A DNA stretch of 51,758 nt. Source: an uncultured Chloroflexota bacterium (GTDB lineage: Bacteria; Chloroflexota; UBA4733). A program made the translations under genes and the position numbers. The notes under the pieces were generated by a model. The model saw only the letters and a list, made by a program, of their open reading frames with translations. It searched no databases and had not been told where the DNA came from. This document shows, piece after piece, positions 42,498 through 50,794 of the stretch (within the stretch, counting starts at the first letter, position 1; each line of letters starts with the position of its first letter). The DNA lies in the NCBI GenBank assembly GCA_937967325.1, contig CALBSQ010000212.1, positions 1-51,758 on the forward strand, given 5' to 3'.

Positions 42498-42541
42498 CCC
42501 GCCGGACCGCCCGACGCCGCGGCGTCGGGCGGTCCGGCGGG
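42498..42541. terminator. 44-bp perfect palindrome after the permease gene
   Basis: Positions 42498-42519 and 42520-42541 are exact reverse complements (core CCGCCGGACCGCCCGACG), giving a long G+C stem 34 bases after the stop. No T-tract follows, so it is either an untypical terminator or a 3' stabilising stem, possibly repeat-derived. Confidence 0.45.
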
Positions 42542-42695
42542 CGAGATTAGGTCCGCCAGCGGTAACAACGTTGTGCGTCGTAGGCCGCTTGGTAAGCATC
42601 CGCCCTGATGCGCCTCATCTGGGGTAGTGCCTGCTCGCGTGCTGCAAGCGGGCTGCGACGCACTACTCTGTGGCGCATCCCCCCTCGGAAAAAGA

Positions 42696-42725
42696 CTGAC
42701 AACTCTAGGCCAATTGTGCTATAAT
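42696..42725 (+). promoter_or_regulatory. Leaderless promoter of the TetR gene, with possible operator
   Basis: CTGACA (42696-42701), an 18-base spacer and a perfect TATAAT (42720-42725) lie six bases before the ATG at 42732, so the mRNA should start at the start codon. No ribosome site is present. Between the boxes, ACAACT (42700-42705) and AATTGT (42713-42718) are near-perfect inverted half-sites, a plausible operator for the TetR protein itself. Confidence 0.65.
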
Positions 42726-42731
42726 CCGTCC

Positions 42732-43355
42732 ATGCGGACGGAAAATGCACCGGGCGGGCAGAAGCACCTCTCCTTCATCGAGGCTGCCAGGCGAGCGCAG
42801 CTCATCGAGTGTGCGATCGAGACCATCGCCACCCTGGGCTATGCGCAGGCGTCGCTGGCGCAAATTGCCAAGCGGGCGAACATTAGCAAGAGCGTGATCA
42901 CCTATCACTTCGACAGCAAGGAGGAGCTCATTGAGCAGGTGGTGGAGGGCATCCGCAGGGCCGCCGCGTCCTTTATGGGGCCGCGGATCGCCGCCGAGCC
43001 CACCGCCGGGGCGAGGTTGCGGGCCTATCTCCGCAGCAATATCGCCTACATTGCCGCCCATCGTTTGCAGATGATGGCGATCATCGACATCGTGCTCAAC
43101 GTGCGCACGGAAGACGGCCAGCTGCGTTACCATCCGGGCAAAGAGGAAGCCGACCTGGAGGCATTGGAAGCCATTTTGCGTCAGGGCCAGGACGAGGGCG
43201 AGTTCAGAGCCTTCGATCTGCGGGTCATGGCGGTCACCATCCGCGGGGCCATCGACGGGACGGCGCGCTGCTTGCTGGCCAATCCCACCCTCGATCCGGA
43301 TTCCTATGCGCAGGAACTGGTGACGCTGTTCGACCGGGCCACTCGTCGGGAATGA
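42732..43355 (+). CDS. TetR-family transcriptional regulator
   Basis: The 207-residue protein has an N-terminal TetR DNA-binding domain: ARRAQLIECAIETIATLGYA, then SLAQIAKRANISKSVITYHF (helix-turn-helix at about 46-65) and DSKEELIEQV. The C-terminal ligand-binding domain contains helices such as SNIAYIAAHRLQMMAIIDIV and the tail AQELVTLFDRAT. The ligand is unknown. The start is fixed by the leaderless promoter six bases upstream. The acyltransferase gene follows within 36 bases, so it probably regulates itself and the exporter operon to 46291. Confidence 0.88.
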   Translation: MRTENAPGGQKHLSFIEAARRAQLIECAIETIATLGYAQASLAQIAKRANISKSVITYHFDSKEELIEQVVEGIRRAAASFMGPRIAAEPTAGARLRAYLRSNIAYIAAHRLQMMAIIDIVLNVRTEDGQLRYHPGKEEADLEALEAILRQGQDEGEFRAFDLRVMAVTIRGAIDGTARCLLANPTLDPDSYAQELVTLFDRATRRE

Positions 43356-43390
43356 GGCGTGCTCCTACGCGTGAACAGGAAAGGGCCCCG

Positions 43391-44596
43391 ATGTCATCGC
43401 TCTCGGAACAGACAACGCCGGAGGGCGTTGCTCTCAGCGCGACCGCCGTCCAGCCATCGCTTCAGGCGATCAACGAAGCCCGCCCGAGTGCAGTCAGCGG
43501 GCTCGCGGCGCCCCCACCCAGGCCGGAACGGCGCTACGATGTCGATTGGTTGCGGGCCGGGGCCGTCTTCGCCGTCATCGCGCTGCATAGCGCCCTCATC
43601 TTCTCGGGCGGTACGGTAAACGTCCAGCACACCCAGCACACCCTGACGGTGGATACCATTGCTATCTACCTCTCGGTCTGGATCATTCCGCTGCTCTTCC
43701 TCCTCGCGGGCGCCGCGACCAAGTTCGCCCTCAAGCGGCACACGCCCAAAGACTACCGGTCCGAGCGGGTCAAGCGCTTGTTGGTTCCGATCGTCGCCTG
43801 GCTCGCCGTTCCCACGATCGTCGCCCACCTCTTTGGCTGGGACTTCCTGTACCAACTGCCCGGGAACCCGCGCCTCTCCTTCACGGTCGTCGGCACCGGC
43901 CATTTGTGGTTTATCGTCTATCTGCTCGCCTTCTCCCTCGTCGCCCTCCCGCTCTTCGTCTTCCTGCGCACGCCACCGGGGGTGCGGGCGATCGCCCGGC
44001 TTGCCTCCCTCTGCGGGCAACCCGGCGCCATCTTCCTGCTGGCGATCCCCGTGTTAGGCATCTCCCCCGCGGACAATAACAACAACCTCCTCCGATGCTT
44101 CTACCTGTTCTATTTCATCTACGGCTTCATCATTTTCTCCGATCCGCGCTTCGGACGAGCGATCGACGCGCAGGCATGGTACGCGCTGGCGGCCGGCGTC
44201 GTCCTGATCGTGATGATCGTCTTCATGGCGGAAACCAACATGCAGATCAATGGCAGCGTAGAGCGAATCGTCGCGGTAATCGACCGCTGGTGCTGGGTGA
44301 TCGCGTTGCTCGGCCTGGGGCATCGCTTCCTGAACCGGACCAACCGCGTGCTGCGCTATCTGACCGAGGCGACCTATCCGATCTACATTCTCCATTTCCT
44401 GATCCTGTCGCTGATCGGCTACGCCATCGCAGGGCGGGACTGGCCCGTTGAGCTCAAATACGTCGTCATCCTCGGCCTGACGATTGTGGCGACGTTGCTG
44501 GCGTACGACCTCTTGGTGAAGCGGACGAACGTCACGCGGTTTCTCTTCGGCATGAAACCAAAGCGGGCTTCGACGCAAAGCAATGCTGGTGAATGA
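43391..44596 (+). CDS. Acyltransferase-3 family membrane protein
   Basis: The 401-residue integral membrane protein has about ten helices and starts with the family hallmark RRYDVDWLRAGAVFAVIALH. It then shows WIIPLLFLLAGAATKFALKR, a TGHLWFIVYLLAF segment and a late YLTEATYPIYILHFLILSLI. Family members transfer acyl groups to extracellular sugars, peptidoglycan or lipids. The ATG at 43391 has AGGAAAGGG upstream; the ATG at 43352 overlaps the TetR stop but lacks a site. It probably modifies a cell-surface lipid or glycan and is regulated with the ABC exporter downstream. Confidence 0.85.
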   Translation: MSSLSEQTTPEGVALSATAVQPSLQAINEARPSAVSGLAAPPPRPERRYDVDWLRAGAVFAVIALHSALIFSGGTVNVQHTQHTLTVDTIAIYLSVWIIPLLFLLAGAATKFALKRHTPKDYRSERVKRLLVPIVAWLAVPTIVAHLFGWDFLYQLPGNPRLSFTVVGTGHLWFIVYLLAFSLVALPLFVFLRTPPGVRAIARLASLCGQPGAIFLLAIPVLGISPADNNNNLLRCFYLFYFIYGFIIFSDPRFGRAIDAQAWYALAAGVVLIVMIVFMAETNMQINGSVERIVAVIDRWCWVIALLGLGHRFLNRTNRVLRYLTEATYPIYILHFLILSLIGYAIAGRDWPVELKYVVILGLTIVATLLAYDLLVKRTNVTRFLFGMKPKRASTQSNAGE

Positions 44597-44639
44597 CTAT
44601 AAAATGGTATAGCCATCATAGAACAAAAACAGGAGTTGT

Positions 44640-45581
44640 ATGGCAATGCCGGAGCCGATCATTCGCACCGAACACCTTTCCCGCTCCTTTGGTACGGTCA
44701 AAGCGATCGATGATCTCTCCTTGGAGGTGCCTGCGGGCATCGTCTTTGGGTTTCTCGGACCAAATGGGGCTGGCAAAACCACGACCATCCATCTGCTGCT
44801 TGGCCTGCTGGAGCCAACCCAGGGTCGGGCCTGGGTGCTGGGCTTTGATACCCGCACCCAGGCGGACGACATTCGCGCCCGCAGTGGGGCGCTGCTGGAG
44901 TTTGCGGGACTCTACGAACGCATGAGCGCCGAAGATAATCTCGACTTGTACGGGCGCATCTACCGGATGCCTGCGCCCGCACGCCGGGCCCGCACCAAAG
45001 AGCTGCTCACCCACTTGGATCTCTGGGATCGCCGCCGCGATCTGGTGGGTGCCTGGAGCCGGGGCATGAAGCAGAAACTCGCGGTCGCCCGCGCGCTCTT
45101 TCACCACCCGCCACTCGTCTTCCTGGATGAGCCGACTGCCGGGTTTGATCCGGTGGCGGCGGCAGCCTTGCGCGATGACCTGGCCAACCTGGTCGCACGC
45201 GAAGGAGTCACGGTCTTCCTCAACACCCACAACCTGACCGAGGCCGAAACGCTCTGTGCGCAGGTCGGCGTGATTCGCCAGGGCAAACTCGTCACGGTTG
45301 GCGCCCCCGATGCGCTGCGCGCCAGGACGGGAGGCCCGCAGGCAGAGATCGTGGGGCGTGGCTTCACCGAGCCGATGCTGGCCACGCTCCGAGAGCGGCC
45401 GCAGGTCGCCCATGCCGAATTGCACAACAGCCATCTCCTCATAGCGCTGCGCGGCGAGGGCGAGATGGGCCCGCTCGTGAGTCTGCTGGTCCATGCGGGC
45501 GCAGAGGTGGAGGAAGTGCGCCGGGGCAAGGCCAGCCTGGAGGAGGTGTTCCTGACCTTGATGGAGGAAGAACAGCGATGA
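44640..45581 (+). CDS. ABC-2-type exporter ATPase
   Basis: The 313-residue ATPase has Walker A GPNGAGKTTT (about 41-50), a Q-loop-like region (SGALLEFAGLYERMSAEDNL), signature SRGMKQKLAVARAL (variant of LSGGQ), Walker B LVFLDEPTAGFDP and H-loop NTHNLTE. This ABC-2 group serves drug, lipid or polyketide exporters. Its stop overlaps the permease start by four bases. CAGGAG precedes the ATG. An AT-rich stretch (44596-44630) with ATGGTATAGCCAT, a short imperfect palindrome, lies upstream and may hold a second promoter. Confidence 0.9.
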   Translation: MAMPEPIIRTEHLSRSFGTVKAIDDLSLEVPAGIVFGFLGPNGAGKTTTIHLLLGLLEPTQGRAWVLGFDTRTQADDIRARSGALLEFAGLYERMSAEDNLDLYGRIYRMPAPARRARTKELLTHLDLWDRRRDLVGAWSRGMKQKLAVARALFHHPPLVFLDEPTAGFDPVAAAALRDDLANLVAREGVTVFLNTHNLTEAETLCAQVGVIRQGKLVTVGAPDALRARTGGPQAEIVGRGFTEPMLATLRERPQVAHAELHNSHLLIALRGEGEMGPLVSLLVHAGAEVEEVRRGKASLEEVFLTLMEEEQR

Positions 45582-46291
45582 GCGACATCCGGACTATGAT
45601 CTGGAAAGAAACTAAGGACTCCGTCTTGCAGGGCGGATGGTCAGCCTCGATCCGCCCCTTGATCTTGCTCGGCATTCTGGGAATCTTTTCACCGTGGCGC
45701 ATTGGACCGAAATGGCTGGCCCTCACCCCCCTCGCCGTGGCGATCGTCCTGGTTATCCCTCTCCTCGTCATTCTCAGCTTCGTTGGCGACGCCATCGCCG
45801 GAGAGCGGGAGCGCCATACGCTGGAAACGCTCCTGGCCGGCCGCGTCAGCGATCGAGCGATCCTGCTCAGCAAGATCATCGTCACGACGGGCTATGCCTG
45901 GGGCACGGCGCTGCTTGGCCTGCTCCTCGGCCTGATCGTGGCCAACCTGACCAAAGGGCAGGGGAGTTGGGAGTTCTACACGCAGGTCGACCTTCTCCTG
46001 GAAACGCTCGCGTTGAGCCTGCTCGCCAACCTGCTGGGCGTGAGCGGAGGCGTGCTGATCTCGCTGCGGTCAGCCACGGTGCGGCAGGCGCAACAATATC
46101 TCATCGTGGCCACGTTGGTGCTGGTAGTAGGGGTCGTGCTGGCCCTCAAAGCGGTGCCAGCAGAGGCGATCGCCTCGTTGAGCGCTTCCCAGTTCTGGCT
46201 CATCGCCATGGCCGTGCTTGCCGTCCTGGATGCGATCTTGCTGGGAGCCTCGCTGGTGAGCTTCCGCCGCTCCCACTTAATCCTGAGCTAA
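45578..46291 (+). CDS. ABC-2-type exporter permease
   Basis: The 237-residue membrane protein has six hydrophobic segments and the ABC-2 signature DAIAGERERHTLETLLAGR after the second helix, followed by VSDRAILLSKII. It starts inside the ATPase stop codon (ATGA overlap) and forms the membrane half of that exporter. The substrate is unknown; the upstream acyltransferase hints at a lipid or an acylated metabolite. The gene ends against an IS remnant on the opposite strand. Confidence 0.88.
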   Translation: MSDIRTMIWKETKDSVLQGGWSASIRPLILLGILGIFSPWRIGPKWLALTPLAVAIVLVIPLLVILSFVGDAIAGERERHTLETLLAGRVSDRAILLSKIIVTTGYAWGTALLGLLLGLIVANLTKGQGSWEFYTQVDLLLETLALSLLANLLGVSGGVLISLRSATVRQAQQYLIVATLVLVVGVVLALKAVPAEAIASLSASQFWLIAMAVLAVLDAILLGASLVSFRRSHLILS

Positions 46292-46570
46292 GCAGAGTCT
46301 TTTGGCACGGGAGGCCTCCCTGGCCGGCGGAAGTCGGAACCATTCGAAGTGTCCGCTGGTCGGAAGGTAATGGGAGACCGTCTGCCGGGGCGGGAACTCG
46401 CGGGGGAGCAGGCGCCGCTGACAGCCGGAGCGGACGACGGAGCACGCGCCATCCACGATGAGGCGCGGCGGCCACTTGGGCTGCCGGCCCCGTGGCTGCG
46501 GCGGCGGCTCGAGGATCGCCCACTCGGCGTCAGTCAGGTCGGTAGCATACAGACGGGGCGGAGGGGCCAT
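46277..46570 (-). pseudogene. IS5-family transposase remnant (DUF4096 N-terminal part)
   Basis: Residues 1 to about 65 match the N-terminal DUF4096 region of IS5/IS427-group transposases: TDLTDAEWAILEPPPQPRGR, QPKWPPRLIVDGACSVVRSG, CQRRLLPREFPPRQTVSHY. After HYLPTSGHFEW the sequence departs from the family and stops; the DDE catalytic domain is absent. Its end overlaps the ABC-2 permease stop. No terminal inverted repeats were found. Confidence 0.65.
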
Positions 46571-46641
46571 GGCAGCACTCCGGATGGTGTTTCACCTGGA
46601 TGCTCCGCCCCCTCGCCCCTTTCTCAGACAGCTTCTCGTGC

Positions 46642-47460
46642 TTAGGGGCAGTGGCTGCCGAACTCCTTGTACTGCCGGACCGGCGCGCGATGCATCTCGC
46701 CGACGAGCTGGACCAGCTTGTCCACGATGGCGTGGAAAAGCCGCTCGCCCTTGGCGGCGCTGGCGACCAGCGGGTTGCCCATCACGCCAGTCACCTTGGC
46801 GGTATCGCGGCGGCGCTCGGCATATTGGGCGAAGTGCCGCAGGTTGGGGCTGTAGGGGTTGGGGAAGACGTCGGCAACCATGCGGCTCTGGTCGATCAGG
46901 TGCGGGCGCAGGTGGAGCTGGAGGGACGTTTCCCACTCGCCGCCGTGGCCGACGCTGCCCTCGTCGGCTTCCGACCAGGCCAGCATCTCATCGCGCACCG
47001 ACTGCCAGTAGCTGAAGGTGATGGGGAAGATGCTCTCCTCGGCGAGCTGCGTGGTGACCACCCAGTTCGGCGCCGTGTTGCCGCCGTGGCCGTTGATCAC
47101 CACGAGGCGCGGGAAGCCGTTGGCGTGGATGCTGCGCAGCACGTCCCCCAGCAGGTTCTGATAGGTTTCCAAGCGCAGGCTGATGGTGCCGGCGAAACCC
47201 ATGTTGTAGTGCGTGAAGCCGCTCCAAAGCGGAGGGGCCACGATCACCGGAAAGTCCGCAATCCGCTTCGCCGTCTCCACTGCCATGTGGAACGGTCCGG
47301 CGATATCGACGTCCATTGGGCAGTGGGGACCGTGCTGCTCCACGGAGCCGGTGGGCACGATCACGACCGGGTCGTGGCGCAGCGCCTCCTCGAACTCATG
47401 CCGCCACAGCTCCTGCCATAGGATTTTCTTGTTGCTCCCGTTGTAGGATGCCTGGAACAT
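46642..47460 (-). CDS. Creatininase-family amidohydrolase
   Basis: The 272-residue metal-dependent hydrolase has motifs VIVPTGSVEQHGPHCPMDVD (metal Glu/His), GVMGNP late, FTHYNMGFAGTISLR, VVINGHGGNTAPNW, and GHGGEWETSLQLHL (metal Glu). Family members cleave cyclic amides (creatinine) or act in cofactor biosynthesis. GAAGGAG lies five bases before the ATG. It is 16 bp downstream of a SelA-like PLP enzyme and probably shares its operon. The exact substrate is unknown. Confidence 0.85.
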   Translation of the reverse strand: MFQASYNGSNKKILWQELWRHEFEEALRHDPVVIVPTGSVEQHGPHCPMDVDIAGPFHMAVETAKRIADFPVIVAPPLWSGFTHYNMGFAGTISLRLETYQNLLGDVLRSIHANGFPRLVVINGHGGNTAPNWVVTTQLAEESIFPITFSYWQSVRDEMLAWSEADEGSVGHGGEWETSLQLHLRPHLIDQSRMVADVFPNPYSPNLRHFAQYAERRRDTAKVTGVMGNPLVASAAKGERLFHAIVDKLVQLVGEMHRAPVRQYKEFGSHCP

Positions 47461-47476
47461 CGTTTCTCTCCTTCAC

Positions 47477-48685
47477 TCAAGGCTGGGCCTGGCCGCCGAG
47501 CACCGTGCGCAGGCGCGTGATCAACGGGTTCAGGTCCTCGTCGCGCAGCGCCGTGGGATTGACGACGAGTCCTCCCTGGCGGGCGCGGCCCTCGCTCACC
47601 GCGACGCGCGGCTCCCCGTCGAGCAGGCGCTGGATGGCGTCGAAGGTCGATAGTCCCAAGGCCTGCTCGTCCAGCTCGACATGTGCTCGCGGCACCGCCT
47701 GGGCTGGTGGGCAGAAGCAGGTGGCGCGCACGTGGGGGATGCCGGCCAGGCCCTCCGCGACGTCGTTCGCAAGTCGCTCCCAGCGGGCGTGGTCGGCGCC
47801 GTGGTCGCGTTGAACGTAGCGGCGCAGAGCGGTCACCAGGCCGGCGATCTCCTCCTTGCCCACTTTGAAGCCACGGCCGATGCCCTGATGCGGCGGACCG
47901 GGCAGGACGCCGCTCTCCAGGTAGCGGACGCGATAGCTCCAGGATTCGGGGTGGACGTCCATATCCTGCTGCTGCAGCAGCACCGACTGGATGAGGTCCT
48001 TGCGTCCGCAGAGGATCCCGCTGGCCTGCGGTCCCAGGAGGGCTTTGCCACCGCTGTAGCTAACGAGGTCTGCTCCGTCGGCGATGAACTCGCGCAAGTG
48101 CTCGGCGGGTGGGAGCGCCGCGGCGGCGTCGACGATCACCGGCAGGCTGTGTCCATGGGCGATCCGGCAGAGCTCGGCCAGCGGCACCGTTCCGGGCGCA
48201 TCCATGACCGCCCAATACAGCGCTGCCGTGCGCTCGCTGATGGCGGCCTCGACCTGCCAGGGGTGCGTGCCGCCGGCGCCGGGATAGCCCAGGTAGCCGG
48301 CTTCGACGAAGCGAGCGCCGGCGGCACGCACCGCGTGGTCGTAGGCGTTGCGGTGGGCGCGCTGGGCGACGACCTCGTCAGGCATGCCGGTCGTGTCGGG
48401 CAGGCGGTCCATGCGGGCGACGTCCAGGCCGGCCAGGCATGCGGCAGTCCCCAGTGTAAGGCCGGCGGCGGCGCCGGACGTCACAATCCCGGCCTCCGCG
48501 CCGGTTGCCTCGGCGATGACCTTTCCTGCCGCTTCCTGCAGCTCCTCCATGCGCACGCAGGCGGAGGCCGCCTCCGCCATCGCGTCGAGGACCTCGCGCG
48601 GCAGCGGCGCACCGCCAAAACGCGTCTGAAAACCCGCGGCATTGATGATTGGCCGCACACCGAGCGACTCATAGACCGAGCTCAC
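47477..48685 (-). CDS. SelA/DgaE-like PLP-dependent enzyme
   Basis: The 402-residue type I fold enzyme begins with YESLGVRPIINAAGFQTRFG. It continues with a cofactor loop (VTSGAAAGLTLGTAACLAG), the Asp strand VIVDAAAALPP and SYSGGKALLGPQASG with the PLP lysine. Homologues include selenocysteinyl-tRNA synthase SelA and D-glucosaminate-6-phosphate ammonia-lyase DgaE. No tRNA-Sec or selB gene is near, so an ammonia-lyase or aldolase role with the creatininase-like partner fits better. The start is GTG with GAGGAG six bases upstream. Confidence 0.8.
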   Translation of the reverse strand: MSSVYESLGVRPIINAAGFQTRFGGAPLPREVLDAMAEAASACVRMEELQEAAGKVIAEATGAEAGIVTSGAAAGLTLGTAACLAGLDVARMDRLPDTTGMPDEVVAQRAHRNAYDHAVRAAGARFVEAGYLGYPGAGGTHPWQVEAAISERTAALYWAVMDAPGTVPLAELCRIAHGHSLPVIVDAAAALPPAEHLREFIADGADLVSYSGGKALLGPQASGILCGRKDLIQSVLLQQQDMDVHPESWSYRVRYLESGVLPGPPHQGIGRGFKVGKEEIAGLVTALRRYVQRDHGADHARWERLANDVAEGLAGIPHVRATCFCPPAQAVPRAHVELDEQALGLSTFDAIQRLLDGEPRVAVSEGRARQGGLVVNPTALRDEDLNPLITRLRTVLGGQAQP

Positions 48686-48752
48686 GAACCACTCCTCGTT
48701 ACCGTTACATCAGCCGGACGTATAGTAGCGATCAGCCGAGAGGATGGGAAAC

Positions 48753-49418
48753 GTGCGACGTCAACTCTTTGCCGGTCTGGTCCTCCTCGTGGCGCTGCTG
48801 TTCGGGCCAGGCGTGACCCGGGCGACGCCGGCATGCCGGTTTCAGCTCGGATTTGCTACCCTGGCCGCCCTTATCCCTACCGAAGTAGGCGCGTGTTTGG
48901 ATGGCGAGGCGCACAACCCTGCCAACGGCGATGCCCTGCGACATACGACAAAGGGTCTCCTGGTGTGGCGTAAGGCCGATAACTTCACCGCCTTTACTAG
49001 CGGTTACCGGTCGTCGATCAACGGCCCCTACGGCCTACAAGAGCGCCTGAACACGCAGCGCTTTTCGTGGGAGTCCGATGCCGGCACGGCTGGCCTGCAG
49101 GTCCTCTACATTCGCTCCATCGCTATCGACGCGCCGGTAGCCGGTGCGATGGTCAGCAGCCCGGTCGAGGTCCGTGGCCGCGTGGCGGTAACCCCCTTCG
49201 AGGCCACGCTCGGCTACCGTATCTACGATCACAACGGCCGGCTGGTCGGCCGGGGTCCGCTCATGGTGAACGGAGAGATGGGGAAGCCGGGGACGTTCCG
49301 CGCGGCGCTGCCGTTCGCTGACGGCGCGGGCGGGCTCGGTACGATCGAGATACTCGATCTGAGTCCGAAGGACGGTAGCGTGCTCGCCGGAGTTTCTGTG
49401 GGGGTTCGTCTGGGCTAG
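48753..49418 (+). CDS. Secreted Gmad2-type immunoglobulin-like domain protein
   Basis: The 221-residue protein has a signal peptide (QLFAGLVLLVALLFGPGVTR), a first domain with LIPTEVGACLDGEAHNPANG, TTKGLLVWRKADNFTAFTSG, and a C-terminal Gmad2-like beta domain (IAIDAPVAGAMVSSPVEVRG, YRIYDHNGRLVGRG, AALPFADGAGGLGTIEIL). Both are found in Chloroflexota secreted proteins of unknown role, sometimes linked to sporulation-type or cell-wall functions. The GTG at 48753 is chosen because GAGAGG lies about ten bases before it; the ATG at 48744 is too close. Confidence 0.7.
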   Translation: MRRQLFAGLVLLVALLFGPGVTRATPACRFQLGFATLAALIPTEVGACLDGEAHNPANGDALRHTTKGLLVWRKADNFTAFTSGYRSSINGPYGLQERLNTQRFSWESDAGTAGLQVLYIRSIAIDAPVAGAMVSSPVEVRGRVAVTPFEATLGYRIYDHNGRLVGRGPLMVNGEMGKPGTFRAALPFADGAGGLGTIEILDLSPKDGSVLAGVSVGVRLG

Positions 49419-49423
49419 TAAGA

Positions 49424-49440
49424 CATTCGCATCGCGAATG
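49424..49440. terminator. Small hairpin between convergent genes
   Basis: CATTCGC (49424-49430) and GCGAATG (49434-49440) form a perfect 7-bp stem with an ATC loop between two convergent stop codons. The position suits a bidirectional stop, but no T-tract follows on either strand. Confidence 0.4.
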
Positions 49441-49445
49441 GCCTC

Positions 49446-50699
49446 CTAGCGACGCGCCGCCGATTCCAGTGTTTGGAGTCCCCGCTGGAGGGTCGCGTCT
49501 TTGCTGCCGGCTATCTGGGCGCTGGTCGAGGGGAAGTCCAGGGTGCCCGGACGCAGAATGATGTCGCCGTCGGTTTTGGGGACGTCCACGGTGGGCGTGA
49601 CGCCGTGTTTCCAGAGCGACTGACCATCCGGGGTGAGCCACTCTTGCGTTCCTAGCAGCAGCGCCGAGCCGTCGAGCAAGCGGTACGTGGAGAGGACTGT
49701 GCCGGTACCGAGGGTGGTGCTGCCGATCACGGCGCCGCGGTGATTATCCTGCATGGCCGCCGCGAATATCTCGGCCGCGCTTGCCGTGCCGTGATTGACC
49801 AGGACCACCAGCGGATCGGTGGTATCGACCGCGCCGGCTTGGACTGGATGCGATTGCTCGTTTCCGTGGGCGTCTCGCTCCACCAGCACTTTGCCGGAGG
49901 AGAGGAAGAGGCTCGACACGGAGACGGCTTCGTCCAGTAGGCCGCCGGGGTCATCGCGCAGGTCCACGACAAACTGGGTGGCCCCCTGCTGCTTCGCCGC
50001 GGTCACGGCGTCGCGGACGCCCACTGTCGTACCCTGACTGAACTCGCTGATCGCGACATCGGCAATGTGCGTGCCCGGCAGGAACTGCCAGCGCACCGAC
50101 ACCAGGTGGATGTCCTCGCGGACCAGGGACAGGATTTGCGCCGCGTCTTGTCCGGAATGGCGCACGCCCAGTGTCAGGGAGGAGCCACGCGGGCCGCGGA
50201 TGCTGTTGGCCGCCTGGTCTGGCGTCGCATTGGTGGCGGGCATGCCGTTGATGCTGACGATGGTATCCCCGAGCTGGACACCGACTCGCGCGGCCGGCGA
50301 GTCGGGATAGACCTCCTGGACGATGAGCTGACCGTTTCTACTGTCGAGCACGATGCCGATGCCCACGAACTTTCCCTGCAAGTGGTTCTCCTGACTGCGG
50401 TAGTCGGCGCTGGTGAGGAATCGGGTGTGGCCGGGGTCGTCCAGCGTTGCCAGCATGCCGCGAATGGCGCCGTAGGTCATCTGCTCTGCGTTGATTTTCG
50501 ACCGGTCCACGTAGTTGTCGGTCACGATGTTCCACACCTGCCAGAGCACCTGCAAGCTCGTTCCGGCGCCTGGCCCGGCGCTGCCGCCGCCGACGACCGG
50601 ACGAATTACCGGCGCGGCCCAGATACCGGCAGCGAAGGAGAGGAGGGCGACAAAGGTGATGCCCAGGCTGGTGAGGAGGATACGCCAGGACCGCTGCAC
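49446..50699 (-). CDS. S41 (CtpA-like) peptidase, catalytic lysine replaced
   Basis: The 417-residue protein has an N-terminal anchor (LLTSLGITFVALLSFAAGIW), a helical region (VWNIVTDNYVDRSKINAEQM), a PDZ domain (about 95-185; GIGIVLDSRNGQLIVQEV, SPAARVGVQLGDTIVSING), and an S41 core with VVDLRDDPGGLLDEAV and VLVNHGTASAAEIFAAAM (nucleophile Ser). The usual next motif is TFGKG, whose Lys is the general base; here it reads TTLGTGTVLS. It may be inactive or may use another base. CtpA-type enzymes trim periplasmic proteins. The start ATG agrees with the membrane helix. Confidence 0.82.
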   Translation of the reverse strand: MQRSWRILLTSLGITFVALLSFAAGIWAAPVIRPVVGGGSAGPGAGTSLQVLWQVWNIVTDNYVDRSKINAEQMTYGAIRGMLATLDDPGHTRFLTSADYRSQENHLQGKFVGIGIVLDSRNGQLIVQEVYPDSPAARVGVQLGDTIVSINGMPATNATPDQAANSIRGPRGSSLTLGVRHSGQDAAQILSLVREDIHLVSVRWQFLPGTHIADVAISEFSQGTTVGVRDAVTAAKQQGATQFVVDLRDDPGGLLDEAVSVSSLFLSSGKVLVERDAHGNEQSHPVQAGAVDTTDPLVVLVNHGTASAAEIFAAAMQDNHRGAVIGSTTLGTGTVLSTYRLLDGSALLLGTQEWLTPDGQSLWKHGVTPTVDVPKTDGDIILRPGTLDFPSTSAQIAGSKDATLQRGLQTLESAARR

Positions 50700-50794
50700 G
50701 GCGGATGTCCTTTCCGAGGAACTCCCATGATCATGATAGAGTACGGATGCTGCCGAATGGCGGCAGGATCGAGCGGCTGATCTGGTGGAGGAAC

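Noticed and set aside
44596..44640. Separate promoter for the ABC-2 ATPase gene
   Set aside because: The stretch is AT-rich with TATAAA and TATAGC, but no -35 box at a sensible distance was found, so it is mentioned only within the gene entry.
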